A stretch of DNA of 64,000 nt from Xenopus tropicalis (GCF_000004195.4 NC_030684.2:69113392-69177391); one strand, 5' to 3'. Shown: positions 12,305 through 24,245, counted from the first letter of the stretch. Notes: generated from the sequence alone by a model not told the origin. Numbers and translations are program-made.

Positions 12305-12660
12305 GAGAGGAACACTAACACCAAAAACTGTAAGTGATTTAAAGTAATTAAAATATAATTTACTGCTGCCCTGGTAAAACCGGTGTACTAGCTTCAGAAA
12401 CACTACTATAGTTTATATATATGCCCTGCTGTGAAGCCATGGGGGCAGCCATTCAAGATGGAAAAGGTAGAAAAGGCAGAGGTTACATAGCAGATAGCAA
12501 GTAATCTCTGTAGAATACAACTGAGTTTTACAGAGCTTTTCTGCCATCTGCTATGGAACCTGTGCCATTCAGCCCTATTTCAGTTTGAATCCCTATATTT
12601 GAATGGCTATACTGATGATACACATAAGCATCATTTACAAGAGTACCTTCTCTCCAGTGG
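12305..12660. repeat. Interspersed repeat (GGTGTACTAGCTTCAGAAAC family)
   Basis: The run around GGTGTACTAGCTTCAGAAAC followed by GCCATGGGGGCAGCCATTCA is one I recognise as a widespread Xenopus repeat. Only one copy is in the window and the ends are approximate. No coding sequence is seen. Confidence 0.6.
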
Positions 12661-12833
12661 AGGGTCAGATTTTTGGATTCAAAAAAATAAAAAATCATCA
12701 AAGTACATGTTAGAATGAAATTCAGGACCCCATGCTACAAGACAGCAGTACTAACCACTATGGCACTTTGTCACTTAAAATGACAAGTGATATGTGTTAA
12801 AGACAATGCAATCACACATGTACTATTACTTAT

Positions 12834-13109
12834 AGAGGCTTGGGACTCCTCCAGTTACATGGGAGTAGCAGAAACAATAGGTTACCTGAAAGCAGTTCTA
12901 ATGTGTAGCGCTGGCTCCTTCTGAAAGCTCAGACTCAGGCACAATGCACTGGGGCTGCCTACACACCAATATTACAGCTAAAAAAAATACATTTGTTGGT
13001 TCAAGAATAAAAGTTTAAATGACAGAGTGAATTATGTGCTGTGTAAACAGTGTAATATATTAAGTTATGGTAAAACTATACCATAAAATTCATGACAGAA
13101 TCCCTTTAA
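12834..13109 (-). repeat. TTAAAGGGATTCTG element (T2-type), truncated copy A1
   Basis: Shares the block ATAGGTTACCTGAAAGCA..GCTGGCTCCTTCTGAAAGCT with copies at 20760-21029 (same direction) and 37967-38552 (opposite direction, complete). It ends in CAGAATCCCTTTAA at 13109. The left part is lost compared with the full copy. Confidence 0.85.
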
Positions 13110-13476
13110 GCCTTAATGAATGCCCATCACTGAACTAACAGCTAGATATGTTCCTGTACTTCATTCAGCTATACATACTGCTATTCTCTGTAGACACATT
13201 ACTGTCAGACTCACTTGTGAATGTACTCTCTTGCCTCATGGTGACTGTTTTTCTTTGCTCATCCTACTGCAAGAGCTATGCCTATTTTCTGTACCAAGTT
13301 TAATCCATCTTAAAGCCTGAAAGATGTTGGTTTGAAATTTATAGTTCTGACACAGAATAGATAAGGAAATAACCCCTGGCCCCCAAAAATAGTACAAAAA
13401 ATAAAATAAGAACTCCGAGTGCTATATGTAGGACTAGGGGCTGCCAGAAAGTAACAGAATGTTTATCTACCTTATG

Positions 13477-14083
13477 TTAGAGGAGAACTAAATCCTAACT
13501 AAAGAAGTAGGGCAGAAATGTTGTACATTATGTTTTGTGCTTCTGTACCAGCCCAAGGCAACCATAGTTTTTAGTAGGGAAGATCTGTGCCTCCAAAGAT
13601 GCCCCAGTAGCTCCCCATCTTCTTTTCTGCTGATTCACTGTACATACTCTGTGCTGCTGTCACTTACTGAGCTTAGGGGCCGACAATATACTGTAGATAC
13701 AAAATATAAATGCAAAAGTAAAAGGCTGTAATTCATTTAGATTCACATTTTATGACATATATGAAACCAGGGCAATTGCATCAGAATTGAATAATTAGCC
13801 CTGTAGCATCAGTTTATATGGCAGACAAGCCTCATTTTCTGCCTGATAATTTGCTACGACCCCTAAGCTCAGCTTCCCAACAGCTGCTCAGGGCGCACTG
13901 AGCATGTGCACTGCCCCGGACAATTCTAACAGAATCCAAGGTGAGGAGCTCCTGTGACAACTGTAAAGACCTATATCATTGCTGCTATAGAGATGCTAAA
14001 ACTTTAAGCCAGTGCAGTCAGTTTAGTATATAAAATATGGCAATTCTAGCCATATTTATTTTTAGGGTTTAGTTTTCCTTTAA
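13477..14083. repeat. TTAA-type miniature element (T2-like), full copy
   Basis: Ends TTAGAGGAGAACTAAATCC and GTTTAGTTTTCCTTTAA are mirror images, giving a 607-bp element with TTAA-like borders. It is an inverted homologue of 1155-1712; mirrored blocks include AAGCTCAGCTTCCCAACAGC. It has no coding content: the frame 13537-13731 is the complement of the one seen in the other copy. Confidence 0.85.
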
Positions 14084-14747
14084 GTGTGTGGAATGAGCAG
14101 TTGCTCTGCAAGTTGTGTGATGCACAGACTTACTGGTAATTTCATAAGAAGCAAAAGCTGTTCTGAGAATTGTTTCCTGAAATGATGGAGTGATACTGAC
14201 TGTTCGCCTCAAGGGTTATGGCCCACATGCGTTAGCTGAAAGTTGTTAAAACTGGTTTGTACACAAACGAAACAGTACCTTCGGGTTGAAATACCAAAGC
14301 AATCTGCAACACAAGGGCAACATTTTACAAGGGTACGGGAACTTTAATGTTTCTGAAAGATATATATATATCTATATTAGCTTTAGACTTTTAGTTGCTT
14401 TGATTTGCTGGAAGGATCATTTTTAGGGAAACACAGATAGAACATTTGCTCTGGTTCCTGAGAACCAGCTGGGCCCAAGTACAGAGGAGAAGTATATTGT
14501 GTAATAAGCCTTTTCTTTTTAATATATACAGTATACATTTAGGAAGACCTCTATGTTTTGAACTGTGACTCCCAACATTCTATTTATCTTACATAATTGA
14601 ACAATTCGTTTCATCTTGGTAAATAATTGTTCTAATTAATTTTCCCTACATGTGTTTGCATGAAGGTTTGGATGGGGATAGTGCTGCTGCTGCTGAGCTC
14701 TTCCTTTACTACTAAATAGAATGTTTTCCCACTGCTTGTTCCAAACT

Positions 14748-14835
14748 TTCCTGACTGCTAGGGAAAATGTTCCTGACTGCTAGGGAAAATGTTCCTGACT
14801 GCTAGGGAAAATGTTCCTGACTGCTAGGGAAAATG
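14748..14835. repeat. 22-bp tandem repeat, four copies
   Basis: TTCCTGACTGCTAGGGAAAA plus TG is repeated four times without a mismatch (14748, 14770, 14792, 14814) and followed by a partial fifth unit (ATCCTGACA). Exact identity suggests a recent expansion, and the unit number is likely to vary between individuals. Confidence 0.95.
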
Positions 14836-15026
14836 ATCCTGACAGTCCAGACAGATTTGGCCCAAGTACTAAGGACAAGATATATTGTATAACAACCATT
14901 GGATGTTTTAGTAAATAGACAAACCTGCCCTCCAACTTTTGAATGTTCAGAAAGATTTGATAAAAGGGTAAAATACTGAAATGCTGCTCAATCTTTAATA
15001 AATCAGCTCCTAAAGATTGACACAGT

Positions 15027-15865
15027 GGGGCTCATTTACCAATGCATCGCAGCGCTGTAATAGTCGCAGAGGCAAAACTTTTGCCTTGCGCATAAGCATA
15101 TTTAACAGTATAGCGCAAACACGGTCGCTTAAAGTTTCATGCGCAAAACTGCACATATGATGACGCAAAACTTTTCATAAATTATGTGCATAGATGGCGC
15201 AAGCTAATGCTCTAATAAGCCCGTACCAACTACATGCTTCCTAACTTAAAAAGCTAGTCAGTTGGTGTTTAAATGGAAAAAAGATATGAAAGACTCCATC
15301 ACATTAACAAGGGAAACTGCCTTTATAGATAAGAACAAAGTTAAAAAAGGGTAAATGTTATTAGAACATTGTAAACAAATCAACAATTATATTTTTATAA
15401 TAATGCTAATTAACAAATCATAAATTTGAGAAACATTAACATGGTTTTATTAATGACATACCTAAATTAGTTTATTGTAGCGCAAATCTGCGAATATACT
15501 AGCGCAAATGGTGAAGAACGCGCAGTCAGAACTACGCCACAAATGAACAGGCGTAAAAATTTCAATGCAGCCGTGCCTGCGCAAACCTGCCCATATATAC
15601 GTGCAAATAGCACATTTATAGGTGCAAAGGACACACTCACGCAAAAATCGGGCACTTAAAACTGCCCCTAGCCACACCCCCAAAAAACACGTTGTTGCTT
15701 GCGACATTATTGCCCAGTATTTGCGACATGCGCATAAAAAGAAGTGGCGGAAAAATAAATGAACCAACGCAATGTAACGCATATGCAATTGCGTGTGCGC
15801 ACAAAATGGCGCATAATCATAATTGTGTCGGTTTGTGTGCTGCGATGCATTGATAAATGAGCCCC
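15027..15865. repeat. Large inverted-repeat element (GGGGCTCATTTA..GCGCAA-rich)
   Basis: GGGGCTCATTTACCAATGCAT (shown to 20 here: GGGGCTCATTTACCAATGCA) at the left pairs with TGCATTGATAAATGAGCCCC at the right, 839 bp overall. Both arms are rich in GCGCAAA and GCGCATA blocks. A long open frame on the - strand (15462-16013, 183 codons) runs through the right arm and out of the element; its composition is that of the repeat and it has no recognisable domain. Confidence 0.88.
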
Positions 15866-16999
15866 AGCGTGCGCTGGTTGTGGAGAATGGGTGACCAGGT
15901 AACTTATTTTTGCATTTAGGGTTAGTGCTTAGGGGCCCCCAGAAGGGTTTTCTGAATGGGGTCAGGGCAATATTACGCTTGTTGTGCACTTGTTGTGCCA
16001 GTGCACAAAACAAATTGTGGTGCCCACAAAGAATTTAGTGCGAAAACACATCTTTTTGTATTTGTTCTGACCTGAGCACATTGTTTTTAAAAATGCATAC
16101 ACAAGTTTAAAATGTGTGCACAAAATAATTTTTTTTCCGCACATAGCCAAAAAGGAGATAGAGGGTTTATGTTTTACTACTTAACGGGTATAAAGGTTAA
16201 TTTGATAGTCAGAAGTTGCTGAAAAAGTAACACATTTAACATTAAATGAACTATTCCAAGAAAATGTCAGCATGTTCAGTTTTAATATGCAACAACGAAA
16301 GTGTAGGAAGGTGCTATAAATGCAAATATGCAGGGAATCATTATCTGTGCACAATGAGCTATTCTTAGCCATTTTATTAACCAGGACAGGAAAATAGTTG
16401 AAAGATAAACCAAAAAAAATATAAATCATATAGGTGACTGTCAGTTTCCTGTTAGTGAATCACAAACAATAATTGTGTTTATCTTCTCTGTTTCTGGATT
16501 CCCATTCTTTCCCAGCCACCTCCAAAGAACCTTTTTATGACCTACCCTCAAACTGATGAATCAGATTTATAAGCAGAACCAAAGCTTTTGTTTTTGTCCC
16601 AAATCATCCTTCAGGTTTCAATTGAGTTATTTTCTACTCTGAAACAAACACTAAATGGAAAAAAGCAACATGGGGGAAGAAAAACATATATATATAGGTC
16701 ACTGTTCTTGAAACGGACGCAGATGCAAATATCTGCTTTGTTGTTGTATCATTGCGATCGGTACTCAGTTTATCATATTCTTGATGCCTGTTTATTCATC
16801 ACTACACAGGAAAAACAGCATTCAAAGGAATGGAGAAACCATTTGGGTTTTTGCAGTTAACATCTTCTTTGGGATAGTGACGTGGCATTAGTGATGCACT
16901 GCAATGGTTACTGTTATTGGGTGATGGCTCTGGAACCCTCAGTCCCTTTAGACCGTTGGTCTATTAGAATATAATAAACAGAATAGGTAAAATAGTTTA

Positions 17000-17341
17000 T
17001 TAAAGGGACAGTTTACCTTTAAGTTAACTTTTAGTATGTTATAGAATGGCCAATACTAAGCAAAGCCTTCATTTTTAATGTTTTTATAGTTTTCTAATGA
17101 TTTACCTTCTCTTTCTAGTTCAAGTGGGTATCACTGACCCCAGCAGTCAAAAACTATTGCTCTGTGAGGCTACAATTGTATTGATATTGTAATTTGGAGC
17201 CTAGCAAGCAGATAACTGAAGAGCTGCTGAACAAAAAGTGAAATAATTAAAAACTACAAATTATACAAAATTAAGGCCAAATGCAGATTGTCTTCGAATG
17301 TCACTATCTACCTCATACTAAAAGGTGAACAACACCTTTAA
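17000..17341. mobile_element. T2-type miniature transposon, TTAAAGGGACAGTTTACC family
   Basis: Bounded by TTAA at 17000-17003 and at 17338-17341, with ends TTAAAGGGACAGTTTACC and GGTGAACAACACCTTTAA. The start of the interior (TATAGAATGGCCAATACTAA) is a run I know from Xenopus T2 elements. These use TTAA target sites and are presumed to be moved by a piggyBac-like transposase. Confidence 0.88.
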
Positions 17342-17799
17342 ATATACTAAAACACATCACATCTTTGTCCTGTGTTTCAGTATGTTAGAAAAGTAGTAGT
17401 TTCCCCACCACTCCTCTTACCTATAGTTGAACTTGCAATTGGTTAGGATTATCACTCCCTGTGTGGTTTGGGAGTTTGGCATCATTGGGAGGGTACAAGA
17501 GGATTGGATGTTGCTCCCAGTGGCCTCAAAGCAGGTTCTTATTTTTGAATTCCTGGCTTGGAGTCAAGTTTTGGTTGCATAAAAAGCAGGTGTACTGCCA
17601 AACAGGGTCTCCTGTAGGCTGCTAGTCCACTTAAGGGCTACTAAATAGCCAATCAAAGCCCTTATTTGGCACCCCAGAAACGTTTTTATGCTTGTGTTAC
17701 TCCCCAAGTCTTTTTACATTTGAATGTGTCTCACAGTTAAAAAAGGTTGGAGATCTCTGTTGTAGACATTGTTATAAAGCTTTTCTTTTCTTTCTCCAG

Positions 17800-18173
17800 T
17801 TTTGCAGTGGATGGAAAAGGGTTATTCATCGATGTGCAAGCAGATCACTTATACTAATGGTAAACTGAAAGTGGAAAAAGCTGGCATTTACTATGTCTAC
17901 TCTCAAGTCAGTTTTTGCATGAATTCACCACAGCAATCCCGTGCACCCTTCGTGCAATACATCTATTTGAGCAGACCACAGGAAACAGACAAGTTGTTGC
18001 TGAAAGGAGCAAACACGTTTATCACGCCAACACCAAACTGTGCTTTGCACTCATTACAACAAGGAGCTGTATTTGCCCTGAAGGAAAATGATCTACTATT
18101 TGTTAATGTGACGGATTCATCTCTTGTCAATTACAGTCCTGGACTTACATACTTTGGCATGTTTAAACTCTGA
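17800..18173 (+). CDS. CD40LG: CD40LG terminal coding exon: TNF-homology (CD40-binding) domain
   Basis: The exon follows TTTCTTTCTCCAG, enters in phase 1 and ends with TGA at 18171-18173. It encodes almost the whole TNF-homology domain that trimerises and binds CD40. Landmarks in order: VLQWMEKGY (human VLQWAEKGY, with the K and Y at human positions 143 and 145 kept and the next Y replaced by S), GIYYVYSQVSFC, LLLKGANT, FVNVTD (glycosylation motif, as in human) and the C-terminal YFGMFKL (human SFGLLKL). The cysteine pair that makes the domain's disulfide (VSFC and PNC) is present. The two arginines of human LSPGRFERILLR that contact CD40 are lysines here. No stop or frameshift is seen, so the gene looks functional. 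Confidence 0.97.
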
Positions 18174-18814
18174 GCAACTTATTCAGCTTTAAGACTGGCT
18201 ACAGATGAACGCTAAATACAGGGAGTGTAATGTCAAAGTTTGCAACAACACACCTTCCCAGCACTTCAGTTTATTACTAGGATTTCTGCAGAACTTGGAT
18301 TTCCTTCCTCTTTGCTTGGGCAAAGAATGACTCTATACTGGTAATCCTTCTCTTTTCAATAGAAAATGCCATAATACCTGCTGAGCAATCAGCCTAGTTA
18401 CAAATGGATGACAAAGCCTTACATGTGATTTAAAATGTACTTGTCTTTTGTTCTAGATAATAAGGGAGCTAACAGGAATGTACTAATGCAATGTCCAATC
18501 AGAGTACCTATGAAAAAAACAATAGTTTCTATTCCTACACGGGGTAGGAAGATTCTGGGGTGGTATATTAAATGATTTGTGACGTATACCTTGATAACAC
18601 TGTCAAGATGAGAAGGAGGTCACTGCATTCTAGTATACTCAATTTACAAGTAAAATAGCATGAGTGAGACTTGTGTGGGGAAAGATTCAATTACTGATGA
18701 AAGCCCCAGTCCACTTACACAATTCATTTCTGTTTAGTTCCTCTATCTTTTCACTTCTGTTACTTTTATTAGCTGTTTTCTTGAACAATATTGCCTAAAC
18801 CTCACCTCCAAGCA

Positions 18815-19190
18815 TACCCAGACTGGCAATCTGTGAATCCTGGCAAATGCCAGAGGGGCTTCTCTAAGATGCCATAGATTATTATTATTATTAGTAACAT
18901 TTATTTATAAAGCGCCAACATATTCCGCAGCGCTGTACAATAAGTGGGTTACATACATGGACATACAGAGTAACATATAAAGCAATCAATAACCGATACA
19001 AGAGGTGAAGAGGGCCCTGCCCAAAAGAGCTTACAATCTACAAGGAGAAAGGGTTGAGACACAAGGTGTGATGCATAGAGAGTCACTATTTATTGGGCTG
19101 GTGGGGGGCTGTTTGGGCATCTGGGTAGTCGAAAACCCAGGGCCTATTGTGAATCCCAGTCTTGACCTGGCCAAGAGAGAAACAGCTAGA
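18815..19190. repeat. Old interspersed repeat split by an insertion (see 33700-33860)
   Basis: The left half (CAGAGGGGCTTCTCTAAGAT) and the right half (TATTTATTGGGCTGGTGGGG) are contiguous in the second copy at 33700-33860, which reads GGGGCTGCTGTAAGATGCCA then TTATTTATTGGGCTGGTAGA. Here they are separated by 192 bp of a different repeat at 18878-19069. Confidence 0.88.
18878..19069 (+). mobile_element. Short retroposon-like insertion (GCGCCAACATATTCCGCAGC) with target duplication
   Basis: Begins with an ATT microsatellite, then AACATTTATTTATAAAGCGCC and ATATTCCGCAGCGCTGTACA, a sequence common in frog genomes. It is flanked by GATGCCATAG (18868-18877) and GATGCATAG (19070-19078), a 10-bp target duplication with one lost base. 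The orientation is unsure: the ATT run may be the tail of an element on the - strand. Confidence 0.8.
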
Positions 19191-20235
19191 TCATCAGTCA
19201 AGTACAAGGATGAGCAACTATTTCTATAAGTACTTTTGTAGGACATTCAATAGATATTTGTTCTTCATTGGAGCATTGGACTCAAACATGTTAAAAACAT
19301 AACTGTAAGGGGCACTTTGTTTATTGTTTAAGTAAAAAAATATCTACATAAACATGTTTCAATGAAAACTAAAAATAAACGCGACAAGCCTGAGAAAAAG
19401 ACACAATCTATAATTAAAATAACTAGGTTGTGGGCAACAACCACATGGTGGTTTACATTTGGTGTAACACTATACACAAGAGTGACGTCTAGTGTAAAAT
19501 TTTCAGCGATCCAGATAGATTTTTTTAAAAATGCCATACACACTGACCCCAAATACATATCATATATTCAGAAACCTACCATGTATTAAATATCATGGAT
19601 GCCTTCATCAAATAGTAAAATAGAGTTTGATGGAGGCAATTTTGGCAGTTTATTTGTATAGGATTTTTAGGGGACTAAATTGAGAGCTGGCAAAATTGGC
19701 AAACTGTAGTGAGTTCCATTTTTACCTTTTGAATAATATGCCTCTATTACTGGACTTCAATTATCTTAGCTATATAGAAACACTAGAAAATAAGCATAAG
19801 ACTTCAGATATCTTCCACTGCAAACATTAACAGTGGGGGTTCTTATGGTGTTATACTTATAAAAGAAACAAAGTATATGACCCTGTGCCAACTGGTATAT
19901 GAAAAAAAAATTATTTGGGGAGAAAAACATTTAAATTTGTCATGTATAAATTTCGGGATCTCTTTATCCTGTTTACCAAAATGCAGCAATGTTGTTGCCT
20001 ATGGTTGCAACTTATGGTTGGGTTTGAAAATAGACTGCTGAAATCTAAAAGTATGTAAAATTATAGTATTTTTTTTTTTATTACTATTTATAAAATTAAA
20101 AAGTAAAAAAAAATGTTGTACGCATAGTAATGTCAACGTTGTACAGTTTCTAATTTATTTATATTTTTGTATATAGTACATTGAATTGTTAAAGTGTTGT
20201 CCTAATACTTGCATATTAAAATGCCTTGGAAATGT

Positions 20236-20241
20236 AATAAA
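20236..20241 (+). terminator. CD40LG: CD40LG polyadenylation signal
   Basis: Canonical AATAAA about 2.06 kb after the stop codon, with ATTAAA-like runs just before and a GT-rich stretch 25-40 nt after it. Cleavage would fall near 20255-20260. Confidence 0.65.
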
Positions 20242-20759
20242 TATTTTTGCATTATATTATTCAAAGTGTCCATTTGTTGGTAAAGCTAGTTGAGTGTTTG
20301 TATTTTAATGCAATCAATCTAAGCAGGTTCAGCACATAGATCAGCAGTCTTAATGGCTGACCTGACAAAGTTGATGACCCTGCTTTATAAACCTTGAGTC
20401 CTAGACTCACAGGCTAGCCGATACAGATTCACTTCAATCAATGTCGGAAAGAGATGCACTCACCATTACTCTTGAGTGGCCTGGGAGCATCACCCAAACT
20501 TGTAGCTGGAGGTTAAGTACAAGGATAACCAAAATCTGCGAGCACCCCTTCTGCCACTCATTAATAAAATCTGATTTCATATCAAACAATTAAAACATCC
20601 TGATGCATTACTCATAGGCATAAAATACTATGTTAAACTTTTTGTTTTTTAACTTTTAAACCATAAACAGTGGATGTGATATCACAGACTAAGCCACTCT
20701 CTAATACACCCATCTACCTAGTGGTAGATATGATAACAGCACTGTTAAAAATCTATGTC

Positions 20760-21029
20760 CTGTTGCCCACTTCATGACTCCTCCAGTAGGAGAAACAATA
20801 GGTTACCTGAAAGCATTTCTAATGTGTAGTGCTGGCTCCTTCTGAAAGCTCAGACTCAGGCACAATGCACTGAGATGGCTGCCTACACACAAATATTACA
20901 GCTAAAAAAATACATTTGTTAGTTCAAGACTAAATTTTTAAATGGTAGAGTTAATTATTTGCTGTGTAAACAGTGTAATTTAGAAATAAAAAGTACACCA
21001 TAAAAATCATGACAGTATGCCTTTTTAAA
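20760..21029 (-). repeat. TTAAAGGGATTCTG element (T2-type), truncated copy A2
   Basis: Same direction and same preserved part as copy A1 at 12834-13109, sharing ATAGGTTACCTGAAAGCA and GAAAGCTCAGACTCAGGCAC. It ends with TATGCCTTTTTAA. The shared truncation of A1 and A2 suggests a subfamily, not independent decay. Confidence 0.85.
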
Positions 21030-21261
21030 AGGGGAAGTAACCCTACCTTAACAATCTCACCATGCTTATTTTATGAACCCCTTAGTTATATATCTAGCTC
21101 ACAATTGTCTTAAAATATAAATTACAATGAATTTAACAGTGACTTAATTTATTAAAAACCATCAAGGAAAAATATGCTATTAACAAAGGTGTTTGCAAGC
21201 ACAAAAATAAGTGTTTTATATACAAAAATCTACGAAGTTGCATATAACATCCCACATCAAA

Positions 21262-21580
21262 TTTAAGATTTGGGCCTCCACAGGCCCAGCTTTGTGGCAA
21301 GGCCTTGGTGGGGCAATTTTAGGGGTGGCATGCTGCAAAGCCACATTTGTTTTTTCTGGAGTGCTGAGGAAATATGCAAGCAGGAGATTTTTTTAAGTTT
21401 CCAGCACGCCAATTCATCAGTGCTCCAGGCCCTGACAAGGAGTGCTACCAAGGCCCAGGTACAGTGTGCACAAGCGACACTGGTGGGGAGGAAAGGAGCA
21501 ACTAGGATTGTGTATGGGGGGGCACATAAAGTGGCTGGCCTAGGGGCGCGCCAATGGTACATCTGGCACTGAGCCCACGG
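21262..21580. repeat. GC-richer interspersed repeat-like patch
   Basis: A block of clearly higher GC than its surroundings (GGGCCTCCACAGGCCCAGC, GGGGCAATTTTAGGGGTGGC, TAGGGGCGCGCCAATGGTAC). It resembles the decayed repeats with 'GGGGC' words common in frog DNA. Open frames exist on both strands through it (21270-21572 +, 21263-21664 -) but neither translation resembles a known family. Only one copy is in the window. Confidence 0.45.
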
Positions 21581-23739
21581 GTTGTAGAGTTCCCAAAGTG
21601 AAGATTCTTTAAAGAAGCTTAGGTGTAAGATCACCACCTCTACTGGATAATGACACTTATTCAATGCCTTGTATTCTTAAACACATCCCCCTGATTACAT
21701 TTTGAGAAATGTCTAGACACAACTGAAACTATGCTACTGTGCTAAGAAAACTGAACTTATTTCTTCTGACCAAAAATCTGAGATCTAATGACTTGGATAT
21801 ATATTTCTCATCTGTGCTGCAATTTGACTGGAGATGTTGAAATCAGTATTGCCATAAATATGTGATTCGGGTTCAAGAATCTGCTCTGAGGAGTTCTCTG
21901 TGGATCCATTTCTAAAAACTGTACCTACCGCCTTATGATCCTTGGCCATTTCTAAGTCTAAACCCTTCTTTGTGCCTTTCCATATAAACAAAACATTGTA
22001 CTGTACACATATTTTATAAAGCCCAATTCTTTCTAATCCCTGCAATTTACCTCCAGATGTGGTTTCCTCCTACCAAATCATGTATATGTAAATGGTGTAA
22101 ATTTTGCACCCATTGAGGCCCCACATCTCTGGAAATAAAAGTGGATCCAAATCTGAAGAAATTGTGTGTTAAAAGAGACTCCAATGCTTTTATAATGACA
22201 TTCTTTACAGAATGATCATTATTACTATATCATTTAAGATCGTATTCTACTGCTTTTGTCTTTATCATGAGGAAAACATAAATAATAATAAAGCCCTATT
22301 ACGTCCAGAGTAGCCTATCATAAAAAGGAATTATACTGATTGAACTCTTCAAAAACCTGTAAAACATGCTTTGCTGTCCCTCAGATAGGAATCCAGTCAA
22401 TCAACCAAAGGTAACAACATATTGATTTATTCAGAAAGATTATTGTTCAATTAACTTACACAAGACACAACAGGTCTGCTTTCCGGAGGACACTTAACCT
22501 GAATTGAATTTTAGGCTGGTGATGAATTATTGGAATATTTGGCTGCTCTGGTATTAAGTAATTTTTAACACAATCATTAAACATCACAAAAGCCAGTTCT
22601 GACTAATTTAAACAAAGCTTGGTAGGTGCTCACATAACTCATAACTTATTTTAATAAACATCATCCCTATCAAAGATTTCTGAGTGGCAGAAGGAACGCT
22701 GCTTTCCGTTTTCAGCTTGTATTTTCACAAGATTGTTTGAACTGATGTTTTTACAACCCAAAGACTTGCAGCTTACTGCAATGTATTTAGCCAGTAACTA
22801 CAAATATGTTGAATGTTTTAGATTCTATTTTACATTTTAAAAATTGTAAGGGAAATACAAGAGATAACATCCACAAGAAGAGGGATACATTGTAGAATTC
22901 AGATAGAAAAGAACAGCAAGGAGGGAGTAGAAAAGGTAAGAATGTTGTCCTCTTGGCCAAACACATATTGGCAGGTAAGGTGCGCAGAAATTGCTTTTGC
23001 TGGTGTTTGGTAAAGGACATGCAATATTTTCAGGAATCCAGTACATTAGGTTGCCATTTTTGGCTGTCTGTTTTTTCATTAGAATGTCATATAGTCAAGA
23101 AAAGGCTAGGTTTCTGTGTCCAAGGTCTTGATAGAGACCTGAAAATAAAATGTATGGCAGAGCTTAATAAAATAAATGAGTCAAAAAATTTATAAAACAA
23201 AACCAAGAACACATAAATAAGATTAAAAGTACTTTGAAGAAACTAGAAGTGGTTTAGCTCCCACCATTAAACAATATTTCTGTAGCATTTTACAAATCAT
23301 AAACTGACATTAGGCAAGGATTGCAAATGTGAAAATAGTTTTATTCCCAAGAGCAGGGTTCAGGGTAACCATGCCTAGGGTTACAAGGATACTCAAGGTA
23401 CATTTGTAACATTTATTAGTCTTAACTGGTGTGGTCAAGGAGGAGACTTTAGAAGGTACTTTGTGTGCCTTCTACCAATACAGACTAGTTGTTAGGACCC
23501 ACAACATATGGGCAAAGGTCAGATGGGAAGTAGATGGATAAAATTCATAGAACCTAGGAATCCCATTCTCTGGGAGCTGCTGGAAGTCAGCTCCAAGATA
23601 GTTACCTACCAAAATAAATGCCTAGTAACTTGCTGAAGGCTGGAGCATTAAGAAAACTATGAAACAATTTTTGCCATGGCATGGAAAATCATTTGTCATT
23701 TACCAAAATGTAACTAGGTTTGTTTTAGAGGTCGTTTCC

Positions 23740-23960
23740 CACTGGGTTCATTTTAATCTAATAATCTAAATTAATTCTAATTTTTACAATTTTTTCTGTA
23801 ATAATAAAACAGTCCCTTGTACATAATGGTAACTAAGCTGCAAGAATTCATATTGGTGGCAAAACATCATTTTGGGTATATTAAGGATCTTATGGAAAGA
23901 TCCCTTAACTGGGAGACCCCAGGACCCTAGCATTCCGAACGATACATCCTATACCTTTAT
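23740..23960. repeat. Decayed copy of the 4708-5012 element
   Basis: Shares CATTTTAATC, TTTTTTCTGTAATAATAA, CAGTCCCTTGTAC and the end ACATCCTATACCT with the copy at 4708, but has lost the left terminal repeat and diverged strongly. Confidence 0.75.
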
Positions 23961-24245
23961 ATATAGTAACATAGTAAATGAGGTTGAAAAAAAGACACAC
24001 ATCCATCAAGTTCAACCATAATGCCTATATATAACCTGCCTACCTGCTAGTTGATCCAGAGGAAGGCAGAGAAGATTGGACAAGGAGCCATCAGGGTCAC
24101 GCGGTACATGAACTTGTCATCAGCAAAGAGGGGATTTACCTTTATTACTCTACCCAACCTAATACCCAGATTCTGTCTCAAACCTAGACATAACAGGATC
24201 TGATGGCTCCTTAGCCAAGTGACTAAAAATCTTATGTGACTGCAA
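23961..24245 (-). repeat. Frog interspersed repeat ending TTGAACTTGATGG..GTTACTATAT
   Basis: On the - strand the sequence reads TGGTTGAACTTGATGGATGT, then a T-rich run and TTACTATGTTACTATATA. The same tail occurs on the + strand at about 56590-56625, behind the retroelement-like coding remnant at 56270-56480. The + strand here begins TAGTAACATAGTAAATGAGG. Confidence 0.7.

Larger units (their letters stand above)
11834..17799 (+). other. CD40LG intron 5, repeat-rich
   Basis: Nearly 6 kb made largely of repeats: a GC-rich patch at about 11915-12000, repeats at 12305-12660, 12834-13109, 13477-14083, 15027-15865 and 17000-17341, and a 22-bp tandem repeat at 14748-14835. No coding sequence was recognised outside them. 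Confidence 0.75.
18174..20255 (+). other. CD40LG: CD40LG 3' untranslated region (probable)
   Basis: From the stop to the strong AATAAA at 20236-20241, which is followed by the T/G-rich TGTCCATTTGTTGG, a plausible downstream element. An earlier AATAAA lies at 19374-19379, so a shorter form is possible. The UTR contains the old repeat 18815-19190 and the element inserted in it. Short U-rich motifs such as ATTTATTTATATTTTTGTA (about 20153-20171) could destabilise the mRNA, as expected for a transient cytokine, but this is inference. Confidence 0.65.

Noticed and set aside
15462..16013. 183-codon open frame on the - strand
   Set aside because: It overlaps the GCGCAA-rich inverted element, has no recognised domain, no signal or membrane pattern that makes sense and no splice context; treated as a chance frame.
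21263..21664. 133-codon - strand frame
   Set aside because: It lies in a GC-rich repeat-like patch and is open on both strands; no domain recognised.
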